Shown here: positions 1 to 6,471 of the stretch, in pieces
Layout: each line of letters opens with the position of its first letter
Numbering within the stretch: the stretch's first letter is position 1
Notes under the pieces: model-generated
Told to the model about the DNA's origin: nothing
What the model saw: only the letters and a program-made list of their open reading frames with translations
Databases searched by the model: none
Program-made: the position numbers and the translations under genes
Source of the DNA: Oscillospiraceae bacterium
Lineage (GTDB): Bacteria; Bacillota; Clostridia; Oscillospirales; Oscillospiraceae
Length of the DNA stretch: 8,780 nucleotides
NCBI GenBank assembly: GCA_031264545.1
Contig: JAISDV010000173.1
Span: 1-8,780 of the forward strand
Direction: 5' to 3'

Positions 1-751
1 TGCCGTACAGCGTCAGGAAGGTCGTCTTTCCCACGCGCCTGTCCGAGCCCGTGCTCTTGCCGAGCGTTTCGGTCTTTCCGAGCTCGTCGAGCATGTCGTC
101 CCTGATCTGGAATGCCGCGCCGAGCGCGGAGCCGTAGACCAGAGCGGCCTCGCGCTGTGTTTCCGAAGCCCCGCCGACGATCGCGCCCATGAGACAGGCC
201 GCGGCGAGCAGGCTGCCTGTTTTGCGGGACTGAATATCGGTCAGCGCCTCTTCGCCGAGCACACGGCCGTTTCCGGCCATATCCAGCTGCTGCCCGCCGC
301 AGATGCCGTCAACCCCCGCGGCCGCGGCAAGCGCCGCGGCACAGTCGGCGCGCAGCTCCGCCGGAAGATCGGCGCGTAAAATCGTCCCGAAGGCCTCGGC
401 CTGGAGCGCGTCACCCGCGAGCGTCGCCGTAAACTCGCCGAAAACCTTATGGTTCGCCGGCTTTCCGCGCCGCAGCGCGTCATCGTCCATACAGGGCAGG
501 TCGTCGTGGATCAACGAATAGGTATGCAGCATTTCGACCGCGACGGCCGCGGGCAGCGCGTCCTCGGCTTTACCGCCCGCAGCCTCGCAGAAGGCGAGCG
601 TGAGCACCGGGCGGATACGCTTTCCCCCCGCGAGCAGGCTGTAGCGCATGGCCTCGATCAGCCGGTAATGCGGCAGCGTTTCCCCGCCGGAAAGCGCGCT
701 TTCGAGCGCCTGCTCCGCCAGCGCCCTGTAGCTTTCGTAGGAAGCGCTCAT
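1..751 (-). CDS. ispA: Polyprenyl (farnesyl/geranyl) diphosphate synthase, 3' end beyond window
   Basis: Condenses isopentenyl diphosphate with allylic diphosphates to give GPP/FPP in the cytosol, feeding undecaprenyl and other isoprenoids. I translated the minus strand from ATG 751-749; the frame stays open to base 1 (250 codons), so roughly the last 40-50 residues of a usual ~290-300 are outside the window. Seen: the GGKRIRP substrate-binding motif at residues 42-48; the first Asp-rich motif DDLPCMD at 83-89 followed by RRGKPANHKVFGE; GDALQAEAF at 113-121; GGQQLDM at 152-158; SRKTGSL at 175-181; the second Asp-rich motif DDMLD at 218-222, preceded by FQIRD; and the LGKSTGSD region at 230-237. 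All catalytic Mg-binding aspartates are present. The start overlaps the xseB stop as ATGA, implying coupled translation. Bacillus has ispA after xseB too. Chain length (C10, C15 or C20) cannot be settled from sequence; FPP synthase is most likely from context. Confidence 0.95.
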   Translation of the reverse strand, partial: MSASYESYRALAEQALESALSGGETLPHYRLIEAMRYSLLAGGKRIRPVLTLAFCEAAGGKAEDALPAAVAVEMLHTYSLIHDDLPCMDDDALRRGKPANHKVFGEFTATLAGDALQAEAFGTILRADLPAELRADCAAALAAAAGVDGICGGQQLDMAGNGRVLGEEALTDIQSRKTGSLLAAACLMGAIVGGASETQREAALVYGSALGAAFQIRDDMLDELGKTETLGKSTGSDRRVGKTTFLTLYG

Positions 752-987
752 ACCCCGTCCCCGCCGCCGAAGGGCAGCTCCTCCGGTTCGCCGTTTTCAC
801 CCTTCCGAAGCATAACGACCTTCTGCTCGGCTTCATCGAGGAGCTTCGCGCAGGACGCGATCAGCGCCGTGCCCTCCTCAAAAAGCGCGAGGGAATCATT
901 GAGCGGGGCTTCGCCCGTTTCGAGCCGCTTTACGATGGCATCGAGCCTGTCCATGGACTGCTCAAAGCCAAGCTTATTTTTTGCCAT
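748..987 (-). CDS. xseB: Exodeoxyribonuclease VII small subunit
   Basis: Small subunit of exonuclease VII, the cytosolic nuclease that degrades single-stranded DNA from either end into oligonucleotides. Several XseB copies bind the helical part of each XseA. The 79-residue product has the usual length and the family core: a helical hairpin with LGFEQSMDRLDAIVKRLE at residues 6-23, then GEAPLNDSLALFEEGTAL at 25-42, and a second helix ending in CAKLLDEAEQKV. The C-terminal tail (GENGEPEELPFGGGDGV) is disordered-looking and acidic/Gly-rich, as is common. The ATG at 987 has a strong Shine-Dalgarno GGGAGG about 8 bases upstream. The gene starts 15 bases after the xseA stop, and its stop overlaps the ispA start by four bases, so xseA-xseB-ispA are surely one transcript. 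Confidence 0.95.
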   Translation of the reverse strand: MAKNKLGFEQSMDRLDAIVKRLETGEAPLNDSLALFEEGTALIASCAKLLDEAEQKVVMLRKGENGEPEELPFGGGDGV

Positions 988-1002
988 AAGGCCAACCTCC
1001 CT

Positions 1003-2211
1003 TTATCTTTCGCGGACGATATTGTCTACCGTACAGCCGAGCGCGCCCCGGTTGAGCGTAAGGCGCAGCTTATTACCGACCGAGACCGCTTCCGCATCGC
1101 TGACCGTCCTGCCGTCCGCATCCGTTATAATCGAATAGCCCCGGGCCAGCACCTTCAGCGGGCTGAGCGCGTCCAACGCGGCGGCGAGCCGGATATAACC
1201 GTGCTTTTTCGCGGCGGCTAGCCTTTCGAAGCGGGCGGTCAGCAGCGTCTGCGCCCGGTCCAGCTCCAGCCGTTTCTGGTCGATATAGGCCGTCGGATTC
1301 CGCATCACCCGTCGCGCGGAAAGGTCGCCGAGCCTTGCGCGTTTCTCTGAGAGCTTCTTGCGCACGGCCTGAAGCAGCCGCGCCTCCGCCGAGGAAAACA
1401 CCTCGCGCAGCTCGCCCGCATCCGGCACGGCGAGCTCTGCGGCATTGGAGGGCGTCGCAGCCCTGAGATCCGCGGCATAGTCCGCGATCGTCACGTCCGG
1501 CTCATGGCCGACAGCGGAAATGACCGGCAGCTCCGACTCAAAAATCGCCCTTGCCACCCGCTCGTCGTTGAAGGCCCAGAGGTCCTCGATCGAGCCGCCG
1601 CCGCGCCCGGTGATGATGAGCTCGGCCACTCTGTAACGGTTGGCGTAGCGTATCGCCCCGGCAATCTCCGGCGGCGCCTCTGCGCCCTGTACCCGGACGG
1701 GCAGGATGACGAGCTTCGCCATCGGCCAGCGCTTACCGAGCACGCGGATCATGTCCCGGACGGCCGCGCCCGCGGACGAGGTGACCAGCGCGATCGTCTG
1801 CGGACAGCGCGGCAGAGGCTTTTTACGGGAGACATCAAAAAGGCCCTCCTTCGAGAGCTTATCCTTGAGCTGCTCGTAGGCCAGATGCAGATCGCCCATG
1901 CCCTCCGGCAGAAGCTCCGTGCAATAGAGCTGATAGGCCCCGTCGCGCGGAAAAACGGTGACCCGCCCCACAGCCGTGACCCCTATGCCGTTCTCCGGCC
2001 GGAAGCGCAGCCTCGAGGCGCTTCCTTTGAACAGGACGCAACGGAGGGCGCTCTCGCTGTCCTTGAGCGTAAAATAATGGTGACCCGAGGGATAGAGCTT
2101 GTAGTTGGAAATCTCACCCCGCACCGCAAGCCCCGCGAGCAGCATATCGCCGTCCATCAGGTTTTTTATATAATGATTCAGTTCCGTTACGGATAAAACC
2201 GCGTTCTCCAT
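1003..2211 (-). CDS. xseA: Exodeoxyribonuclease VII large subunit
   Basis: Catalytic subunit of exonuclease VII. The frame is open well upstream inside nusB, but homology begins at the ATG at 2211-2209 (MENAVLSVTELNHYIKNLM). That start lies one base after the nusB stop and has GGAG seven bases upstream, so I chose it (402 residues; the family is about 400-460). Domains: N-terminal OB-fold DNA-binding domain, about 1-101 (LAVRGEISNYKLYPSGHHYF at 28-47); catalytic domain, about 120-340, with ALVTSSAGAAVRDM at 141-154, GRGGGSIEDLWAFNDE at 202-217 and VGHEPDVTIADYAADLRA at 234-251, then ATPSNAAEL; a long basic helical region, 270-345, that binds XseB; and the C-terminal segment LARGYSII at 355-362. 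The motif reads GHEPD where the E. coli-type enzyme has GHETD. I believe GHEPD is common in clostridia, so this is not an obvious defect. Translation is probably coupled to nusB. Confidence 0.96.
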   Translation of the reverse strand: MENAVLSVTELNHYIKNLMDGDMLLAGLAVRGEISNYKLYPSGHHYFTLKDSESALRCVLFKGSASRLRFRPENGIGVTAVGRVTVFPRDGAYQLYCTELLPEGMGDLHLAYEQLKDKLSKEGLFDVSRKKPLPRCPQTIALVTSSAGAAVRDMIRVLGKRWPMAKLVILPVRVQGAEAPPEIAGAIRYANRYRVAELIITGRGGGSIEDLWAFNDERVARAIFESELPVISAVGHEPDVTIADYAADLRAATPSNAAELAVPDAGELREVFSSAEARLLQAVRKKLSEKRARLGDLSARRVMRNPTAYIDQKRLELDRAQTLLTARFERLAAAKKHGYIRLAAALDALSPLKVLARGYSIITDADGRTVSDAEAVSVGNKLRLTLNRGALGCTVDNIVRER

Positions 2212-2212
2212 C

Positions 2213-2719
2213 TCATGTCTCCGGCACGGGCATATCCGCTTCGGCCGCAGCCTCCCGTGCATCCGTCGGCTCGGCGCAGCGCTCGCCGCGCATGAAAGCG
2301 CCCAGTATCCCGTTGATGAAGGCGACGGTTTCCGGCTCTTCATAGCCCTTGGCCAGCTCGACCGCCTCGTTGATGGCGACGCTGTCCGGCACCTCGTCCA
2401 TGTACAGCAGCTCAAAGAGCGCCGTGCGCAAAATCGCCAGCGCAATGCGGGAAATGCGCGTGAGCTTCCAGCCCTTTGCGTATTTTTCGATAAAGACATC
2501 CAGTCCGTCTCTGTGTTCCGCCGTGCCGCGGACAAGCGTTTCAATGTACGCAAGCTGTTTTTTATCCGGATATTCGGAATAAAGCGCGTTTTCCGCGCCG
2601 AGCGTAGCAAAGTATTCCCTATCGAAGAAGCGCGTGAGCGCTTCCCCGGCGTCTTCAGGCTGATCGGCGAGACCGAATCCGAGCTGGACGGATATCTCTC
2701 TTGCCACCGTTCTGGTCAT
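2213..2719 (-). CDS. nusB: Transcription antitermination factor NusB
   Basis: NusB binds boxA RNA together with NusE (ribosomal protein S10) and takes part in processive antitermination, classically of rRNA operons. The 168-residue product shows the all-helical NusB fold: an N-terminal TRTVAREISVQLGF (positions 2-15), where the family usually has an RRxAREKALQxLY-like motif; a middle helix with IEKYAKGWKLTRISRIALAILRTA (77-100); and the diagnostic C-terminal block VPDSVAINEAVELAKGY (110-126) followed by FINGILGAF (134-142). After that comes a non-conserved Ala/Glu-rich tail of about 25 residues, making it longer than the usual 130-150. The ATG at 2719 has GGAGG eight bases upstream. The gene follows a strong terminator-like hairpin (2752-2784) and precedes xseA by one base. 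Bacillus nusB is likewise next to yqhY. Confidence 0.95.
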   Translation of the reverse strand: MTRTVAREISVQLGFGLADQPEDAGEALTRFFDREYFATLGAENALYSEYPDKKQLAYIETLVRGTAEHRDGLDVFIEKYAKGWKLTRISRIALAILRTALFELLYMDEVPDSVAINEAVELAKGYEEPETVAFINGILGAFMRGERCAEPTDAREAAAEADMPVPET

Positions 2720-2751
2720 CGCTGTTTCCTCCGGCGTATAAGGGCTTATTT

Positions 2752-2784
2752 GAAAAATCGGAAAGCGGAGCTTTCCGATTTTTC
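2752..2784 (-). terminator. Intrinsic terminator / possible attenuator between the Asp23 gene and nusB
   Basis: A perfect 15-bp inverted repeat (2752-2766 against 2770-2784) closes a 3-base loop. Read on the minus strand, the core CGGAAAGC-TCC-GCTTTCCG is followed by ATTTTTC, the classical hairpin-plus-U-run of a Rho-independent terminator. It starts 5 bases after the Asp23-family stop codon and ends 32 bases before the nusB ATG. The complementary A-run ahead of the stem makes it symmetric, but no plus-strand gene would need it. I see no convincing promoter between it and nusB, so nusB-xseA-xseB-ispA may depend on readthrough. Confidence 0.8.
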
Positions 2785-2789
2785 TGTTT

Positions 2790-3158
2790 CTACTGGCGGC
2801 TTTTCGGAAAGGATACGCCGCTGACGTGGACGTTGACCGTCGGCGAGAGACCCGTCATCGCCTCGACCGCGCCCGCAACGGCGAGCTGCACCTTCGAGGC
2901 CACATCCGCGATCGCGCTGCCGAAGATCACCATCAGCAGCACGTCGATAACGATGCGGTCGTCCTGAAGCGTGACCTTGACGCCTTTGGAAAGGCTCTTC
3001 TTGCCTATGAAATCCAGAATATCGCTGCCGACCGTATTAGCGAGTCCGTCGACGCCCTCGACCTCGCTTACCGCAGCGGTCACCATGACGGCGATCACGT
3101 CCTCCGAAATGCTGATCTTACCTTTTTCGGTTTCCGTGGTGATATAGTTATCAGGCAT
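2790..3158 (-). CDS. Asp23/Gls24 family protein (YqhY-like)
   Basis: A 122-residue cytosolic member of the Asp23/Gls24 (DUF322) family. Seen: N-terminal GKISISEDVIAVMVTAAVSEVEGV (positions 13-36), the standard family opening; GVKVTLQDDRIVIDVLLMVIFGSAIADVASKVQLAV (59-94); and the closing block TGLSPTVNVHVSGVSF (102-117). There is no signal peptide and no real membrane segment. In Bacillus the protein in this position, YqhY, lies between accC and nusB and has been linked genetically to control of acetyl-CoA carboxylase. Here it directly follows spoIIIAH, with no accB or accC nearby. By location it is the YqhY counterpart, but the biochemical role is not established by the sequence. The ATG at 3158 has a strong GGAGG about 8 bases upstream. 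A candidate housekeeping promoter lies at 3204-3232 and a terminator-like hairpin follows the gene. Confidence 0.93.
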   Translation of the reverse strand: MPDNYITTETEKGKISISEDVIAVMVTAAVSEVEGVDGLANTVGSDILDFIGKKSLSKGVKVTLQDDRIVIDVLLMVIFGSAIADVASKVQLAVAGAVEAMTGLSPTVNVHVSGVSFPKSRQ

Positions 3159-3203
3159 GATAAGTTCCTCCTTGCCGTGCAGGCTGACGATTTTCTTTTG
3201 AGT

Positions 3204-3232
3204 ATCTTACCACATACGCCCGAAAAAATAAA
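3204..3232 (-). promoter_or_regulatory. Candidate sigma-A extended -10 promoter for the Asp23/nusB block
   Basis: The 87-base gap after spoIIIAH is AT-rich in an otherwise GC-rich window. On the minus strand it contains TGG-TAAGAT (TG-extended -10, 3204-3212). Seventeen bases upstream of the -10 is a weak -35, TTTATT (3227-3232). This would start transcription about 40 bases before the Asp23 ATG and would separate constitutive genes from the sporulation operon. I see no hairpin terminator in this gap, so readthrough from spoIIIAH remains possible. The -10 matches consensus at only 4 of 6 positions, hence the modest confidence. Confidence 0.45.
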
Positions 3233-3245
3233 GAAAAATCATTTT

Positions 3246-3926
3246 CTAATCGATCTGATCGATCGGCACGCCGTTTTCCGCCGCTGTCTCACTGTCATAC
3301 TCCCCCGTTTCCGCCGCGGCGCCGGAGGTCCCGGAATTCAAAACGTTCGCAGGCGCCTGCGTCACGGTGTTCTCCGCAGCGGCCGCGGGACTGCGCACCT
3401 CGATGATTTTGATCTGGGTCGGCGTAAAGCTCGTCTCGGCAACGATGGCGTCCGTAATCCTCGCGACATCCTCGGCCGCAAGGCCGTCCGCCGGAGAGGG
3501 CACCGCCAGCGTCACGCCCTCCGCGCTGATAAAGGCGACACATTCGGCAAAGCTCTTAGCCAGCAGAAGATTTTCGATTTGGGTCTCCATCATGGAATAG
3601 CTCGCCATCGCGGCGATCGCGTTCATTGCGCCGTCGATGGTTTCCTGAGAGGCGGTCTCCGAAGCGGCCGCGGTCTTGAGCAGCTCGAGCGCTTCGTCAC
3701 GGGACTGCTGCCTCGTCAGCCTCGCCTCCGCAAAGTAGCTGGAAACGGCCATGTCAAGCCCCGTTTCCGAGAGGGATTCCTCCTTGGATTTCGCATTCGC
3801 AAGCTCCGCGTCGGAAAGCTGCGTTCCCGCGGGCTTATCGTTATTATAGGACCAGTTCAGGTACACCGCGGCGCAAATGCATAAAAGCACCGCGACGATA
3901 GTCACGTATTTTTTTGTTCTGTTCAT
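3246..3926 (-). CDS. spoIIIAH: Stage III sporulation protein AH
   Basis: Mother-cell component of the SpoIIIA-SpoIIQ channel. A single N-terminal membrane anchor puts a ring-forming domain related to the type III secretion YscJ/FliF family into the space between mother-cell and forespore membranes, where it binds forespore SpoIIQ. Seen in the 226-residue product: a basic start (NRTKKY), a membrane segment at about 8-24, a short polar linker, then the conserved helix FAEARLTRQQSRDEALELLK at 65-84. The ring-building fold follows, with AMASYSMMETQIENLLLAKSF (106-126) and CVAFISAEGVTLAV (129-142), ending at the strand IKIIEVRS (172-179). About 47 further residues rich in Ala, Glu, Thr and Ser follow; the Bacillus protein (about 218 residues) ends close to the ring domain and carries its spacer before it. 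The ATG at 3926 has AGGAGG about 5 bases upstream. It starts 36 bases after spoIIIAG with no terminator between them. Confidence 0.95.
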   Translation of the reverse strand: MNRTKKYVTIVAVLLCICAAVYLNWSYNNDKPAGTQLSDAELANAKSKEESLSETGLDMAVSSYFAEARLTRQQSRDEALELLKTAAASETASQETIDGAMNAIAAMASYSMMETQIENLLLAKSFAECVAFISAEGVTLAVPSPADGLAAEDVARITDAIVAETSFTPTQIKIIEVRSPAAAAENTVTQAPANVLNSGTSGAAAETGEYDSETAAENGVPIDQID

Positions 3927-3962
3927 ATTGCCTCCTCTACTTCGCTTCCGCTTTGTTCTGTC

Positions 3963-4442
3963 TTATTTTTCCATGCTGACAACACTGATTTTGTCACTTC
4001 CCAGGCCGGTAAAATCCGCGACCGCCTTCGTGATCTTCAGTCTCACCCCGGCGGAATCCGCCCCGGCGCAGACAATGACCGCTCCCCTGTACTCCGGGTT
4101 TACATAATATAGCTCAACCACCCTCTCCCTCCCGTTTTCGGAGACGACCAGCGCCCCGTTCTCGCCTTCGACAAGCGCGCGCGAGGCACTTCCCTTGACC
4201 GACAGGAGAACCGCCACCTTCCCCGCGCCCGCGATTCTGGACAGCTGGTTTTCAAGGCGCGCCTCCTCTTGGGTAACGGAAAAGACAGGGGGCGCCAATT
4301 CGTCTGTGCCGCCGCCGCTTTCCGCGTTCTTACTCCCGCTCGGCCATAAAAGCAGCACAAGCCCGACGGCGAGCACAACCAGCGCATATTTGTTTTTCAG
4401 AATTCCGCGGAAGTCGATCTTAGCCTTTGCCCTATCCTTCAT
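3963..4442 (-). CDS. spoIIIAG: Stage III sporulation protein AG
   Basis: Forms the large ring of the SpoIIIA channel in the intermembrane space. The 159-residue product has one N-terminal membrane segment (about 19-34, ALVVLAVGLVLLLW) after a basic cytosolic stretch. A polar linker follows, then the ring-building motif: LENQLSRIAGAGKVAVLLSV (63-82) and, after a short insertion, VELYYVNPEYRGAVIVCAGA (109-128) with AGVRLKITKAVADFTGLGSDKISV (131-154). The insertion between the two halves spans only about 25 residues (84-108); the Bacillus protein is about 229 residues and has a much larger beta-rich insertion there. The ATG at 4442 lies inside the end of spoIIIAF (11-base overlap), with GGAGAG just upstream, so translation is coupled. 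All family landmarks are present, so I read it as functional but compact. Confidence 0.94.
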   Translation of the reverse strand: MKDRAKAKIDFRGILKNKYALVVLAVGLVLLLWPSGSKNAESGGGTDELAPPVFSVTQEEARLENQLSRIAGAGKVAVLLSVKGSASRALVEGENGALVVSENGRERVVELYYVNPEYRGAVIVCAGADSAGVRLKITKAVADFTGLGSDKISVVSMEK

Positions 4443-4926
4443 AGTCTCTCCAATACTGTCTTTCCCCCGGTACGCCCAGCTCAGCCTCTATGCTGTTTGA
4501 GAGCAGGTCTTTTTCTCTCGGCGGAATTTTTGCTGTTATGTAAACCTCATAGGGATACCAGCACCCCGCATCACCCCACTTTGCCAGTACCTCGGCGCTT
4601 TGTATTTCCGTGTCCAGGCTCTTCGCTTTGTCCAATATATATGCTTCCAGTCCCTCTTCTATGATACTTCTGCTCAGGCCGTTCTCTTTTTCCGCCGCCT
4701 CGCCGAGGATCTCCTCCGCCCGTTTGCGGTACTCCGACATATCGAGGGACAGCCCCGGCAAGCGCTGCCCCAACAGGGGATTGACAGTCGCCAGGACCAG
4801 CACGATGCCGCAGACGAGCTTCATCACGCTTTTGACCCTGCCCCGGTGCGTGAGCGCCGAGGCGGCGGCGCAGATCAGCGCAGCGCCGGCGATCGCCCTG
4901 ATCCATTCCCGCGCGAATTCCGTCAC
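4432..4926 (-). CDS. spoIIIAF: Stage III sporulation protein AF
   Basis: Membrane-anchored SpoIIIA channel component whose soluble domain resembles a ring-building motif. The 164-residue product has two N-terminal membrane helices (about 10-26 and 34-52) separated by a short basic loop (THRGRVKS). The family signature MKLVCGIVLVLATVNPLL spans 35-52. A charged helical stretch (66-105) and a C-terminal alpha/beta domain follow, ending with the conserved LGVPGERQYW at 150-159. Bacillus SpoIIIAF is about 200 residues, so this copy is somewhat short. The start is GTG at 4926, overlapping the spoIIIAE stop as GTGA; the protein alignment begins right there and no better ATG exists. The stop lies inside spoIIIAG. 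Confidence 0.93.
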   Translation of the reverse strand: MTEFAREWIRAIAGAALICAAASALTHRGRVKSVMKLVCGIVLVLATVNPLLGQRLPGLSLDMSEYRKRAEEILGEAAEKENGLSRSIIEEGLEAYILDKAKSLDTEIQSAEVLAKWGDAGCWYPYEVYITAKIPPREKDLLSNSIEAELGVPGERQYWRDYEG

Positions 4927-6086
4927 AGCGCCGTCACCGCCTTCATGCTTGAAATCACCGAGAAAAACAACATCACGCCTGCCGAGCCGACGAGCGCCAG
5001 CAGCAGCCCGAAGGCCGTGCCGATGTCCGAAATCAGTGCCGCCATGCGTTTTTCCGCAAGCGCGTTGGAAAAAGCCGCCGTACCCTTATAGACCAGATAG
5101 TGCAGGCCGAGGTTCAAAAAGGGCGCGACACATACGGCGGCAATGGCCAGCAGTCCGAAAACGCCGATCGCGTTCCTGAGCATGCCCGCCCCGGCGACAA
5201 GGGTCTCCGCCGTATCGGAAACGATGTTTCCGACGACCGGGAGCGCCGTTCCCAGCACAGCCTTTGCGAGCTTCGCTGCGAGCGCGTCCGCCTTGCCGGT
5301 AATCAGCCCCGTCATGCCGAGATAGGCGGTGAAGGCGAGCACCAGGAGCGTCAGCGCCATCGTGCTTATCCATTTGAGCAGCTTTGCCACGTTTGCCAGC
5401 GAATCCCTGGCAAGCAGGGCGTTGGCAATCGCCGCGGCGAGGTAGACGCTGATGAGTGGCAATATTATGTTAACCGATATTGTGATCAAAAGGTCCACGA
5501 ACATGGCCGTTGCCGCATACTTGGCCGAGGCCGAGGTCACCGCACCCGCGCTCGCCGCGGCGGTGCACATCGCCGGGAGCAGGGCCTTGGAATAGTCAGA
5601 AAGGGTCATGAGCGTGTTCATGCCCAGGCCAAGAAAGGCATGCACATTGTCAATGGCAATGACGGAGAGCGCCGTCGTCCCGCCGAACGCAACCATATCC
5701 TTCGCTCCGCCCTCGCTCATGGCCGAGCAGGCCGCCGCACACAGAATCACGACGGCAAGCAGCTTCGCCGCCGCGCCCAAAGCGCTTCTGAGGATGCCGG
5801 CGGCGCTGTTTTTGATCCTGCCCAGAAGCGCTGAAAAGCCCTTGTCGCCCATGTCCCTATCCATAAGCGAAACGCCGCCGAGCACCTCTCCGGCAGCCTC
5901 CGGCAGCGCCTCGGTCACACTGCCGGCATCCATCGCCTCGGCCTGCCTGTTCACAGCCGGCGGCTCCGGAAATGCCGCCGTCCCGGCGGCGGCCTGCCCC
6001 GCCGCTTCCGCCGCCTCCGCCCGGGCAAAGCCCGCGAGCAGGAGCGCCGAAAGCAGGAGCATAATAAGCACACTTGCCTTTTTCAT
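4923..6086 (-). CDS. spoIIIAE: Stage III sporulation protein AE
   Basis: Large polytopic membrane protein of the SpoIIIA complex in the mother-cell membrane around the forespore; proposed as part of the channel's export platform. The 387-residue product starts with a classical signal peptide (MKKASVLIMLLLSALLLAGFARA, likely cut after about residue 23). A non-conserved Ala/Pro/Glu-rich stretch to about 70 follows, then hydrophobic segments near 102-121, 133-155, 193-222, 238-262, 302-325 and 354-378. Family-typical blocks are NVHAFLGLGMNTLMTLSDYS (147-166), the LLPAMCTAAASAGAVTSA region (169-186), LPVVGNIVSDTAETLVAGAG (282-301) and FFSVISSMKA at the C-terminus. Length agrees with Bacillus (about 399). 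The ATG at 6086 overlaps the spoIIIAD stop (ATGA) with GGTGG upstream; the stop overlaps the spoIIIAF GTG start. Confidence 0.96.
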   Translation of the reverse strand: MKKASVLIMLLLSALLLAGFARAEAAEAAGQAAAGTAAFPEPPAVNRQAEAMDAGSVTEALPEAAGEVLGGVSLMDRDMGDKGFSALLGRIKNSAAGILRSALGAAAKLLAVVILCAAACSAMSEGGAKDMVAFGGTTALSVIAIDNVHAFLGLGMNTLMTLSDYSKALLPAMCTAAASAGAVTSASAKYAATAMFVDLLITISVNIILPLISVYLAAAIANALLARDSLANVAKLLKWISTMALTLLVLAFTAYLGMTGLITGKADALAAKLAKAVLGTALPVVGNIVSDTAETLVAGAGMLRNAIGVFGLLAIAAVCVAPFLNLGLHYLVYKGTAAFSNALAEKRMAALISDIGTAFGLLLALVGSAGVMLFFSVISSMKAVTAL

Positions 6087-6469
6087 GCCAGCCCACCTAT
6101 CATTCGCAGCATCGTTTTTATCAGCGGAAGGGAGACGTAAAGCGCGCAGACCGCGCCGCAGATTTCCACTCCGGAGGCAACGGCATCCTGCCCGGAGTCC
6201 TTGCAGATGTCACTGCCGATCCTTGCGGTTATGCCTATTCCGACACATTTGAGGATGGGCGCGGTATAAGCGGAAGAAAAACCGGCGCTCAGCTCGATCA
6301 GGCTGAACACTTCTGTAATTTCGGAAAAAACCTTGAGCGCCATCCCGACGATGAAGCTGCACACGGTCAGGGTCAGCAGGACGGAAAGCTCAGGGTTTGT
6401 CCTTTTGATGATCAGCGTCAGCACGCCGCCGCTTATGCCGATAACGACAGCTTTAACAATCAGCGCCAT
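6083..6469 (-). CDS. spoIIIAD: Stage III sporulation protein AD
   Basis: Small integral membrane protein of the SpoIIIA channel complex, 128 residues (about 133 in Bacillus). Hydrophobic segments: about 3-22 (IVKAVVIGISGGVLTLIIKR), 28-48 (LSVLLTLTVCSFIVGMALKV), 66-82 and a C-terminal helix near 103-118. Family-typical pieces are IKRTNPELSVLLTL near the N-terminus, APILKCVGIGITARIGSDICKD (70-91) and SGVEICGAVCALYVSLPLIK (98-117). It starts two bases after the spoIIIAC stop. The Shine-Dalgarno is poor (TAGG just upstream), so it is probably translated by coupling from spoIIIAC. Confidence 0.95.
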   Translation of the reverse strand: MALIVKAVVIGISGGVLTLIIKRTNPELSVLLTLTVCSFIVGMALKVFSEITEVFSLIELSAGFSSAYTAPILKCVGIGITARIGSDICKDSGQDAVASGVEICGAVCALYVSLPLIKTMLRMIGGLA

Positions 6470-6471
6470 GC

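Noticed and set aside
449..1138. 229-codon plus-strand frame across ispA, xseB and the end of xseA
   Set aside because: It crosses three real minus-strand genes and their boundaries, and its Ser/Arg-rich content is typical of a shadow frame.
1504..2196. 230-codon plus-strand frame opposite xseA
   Set aside because: Same pattern: complement of a strongly conserved exonuclease gene, no motif and no ribosome binding site of note.
2212..2610. Extended N-terminus of xseA reaching into nusB (a 535-residue version)
   Set aside because: The extra 130 or so residues are nusB read in another frame. Exonuclease VII homology begins at the ATG at 2211, which has its own ribosome binding site.
2826..3884. 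352-codon plus-strand open frame opposite the Asp23 gene and spoIIIAH
   Set aside because: It lies antisense to two well-recognised genes, has no recognisable domain, is rich in Arg/His/Gly as expected from the complement of GC-rich coding DNA, and spans a real intergenic region. It is a shadow frame.
5100..5834. 244-codon plus-strand open frame opposite spoIIIAE
   Set aside because: Low-complexity Arg/Gly/His composition with no known motif, fully antisense to a conserved membrane-protein gene. It is a composition artefact.
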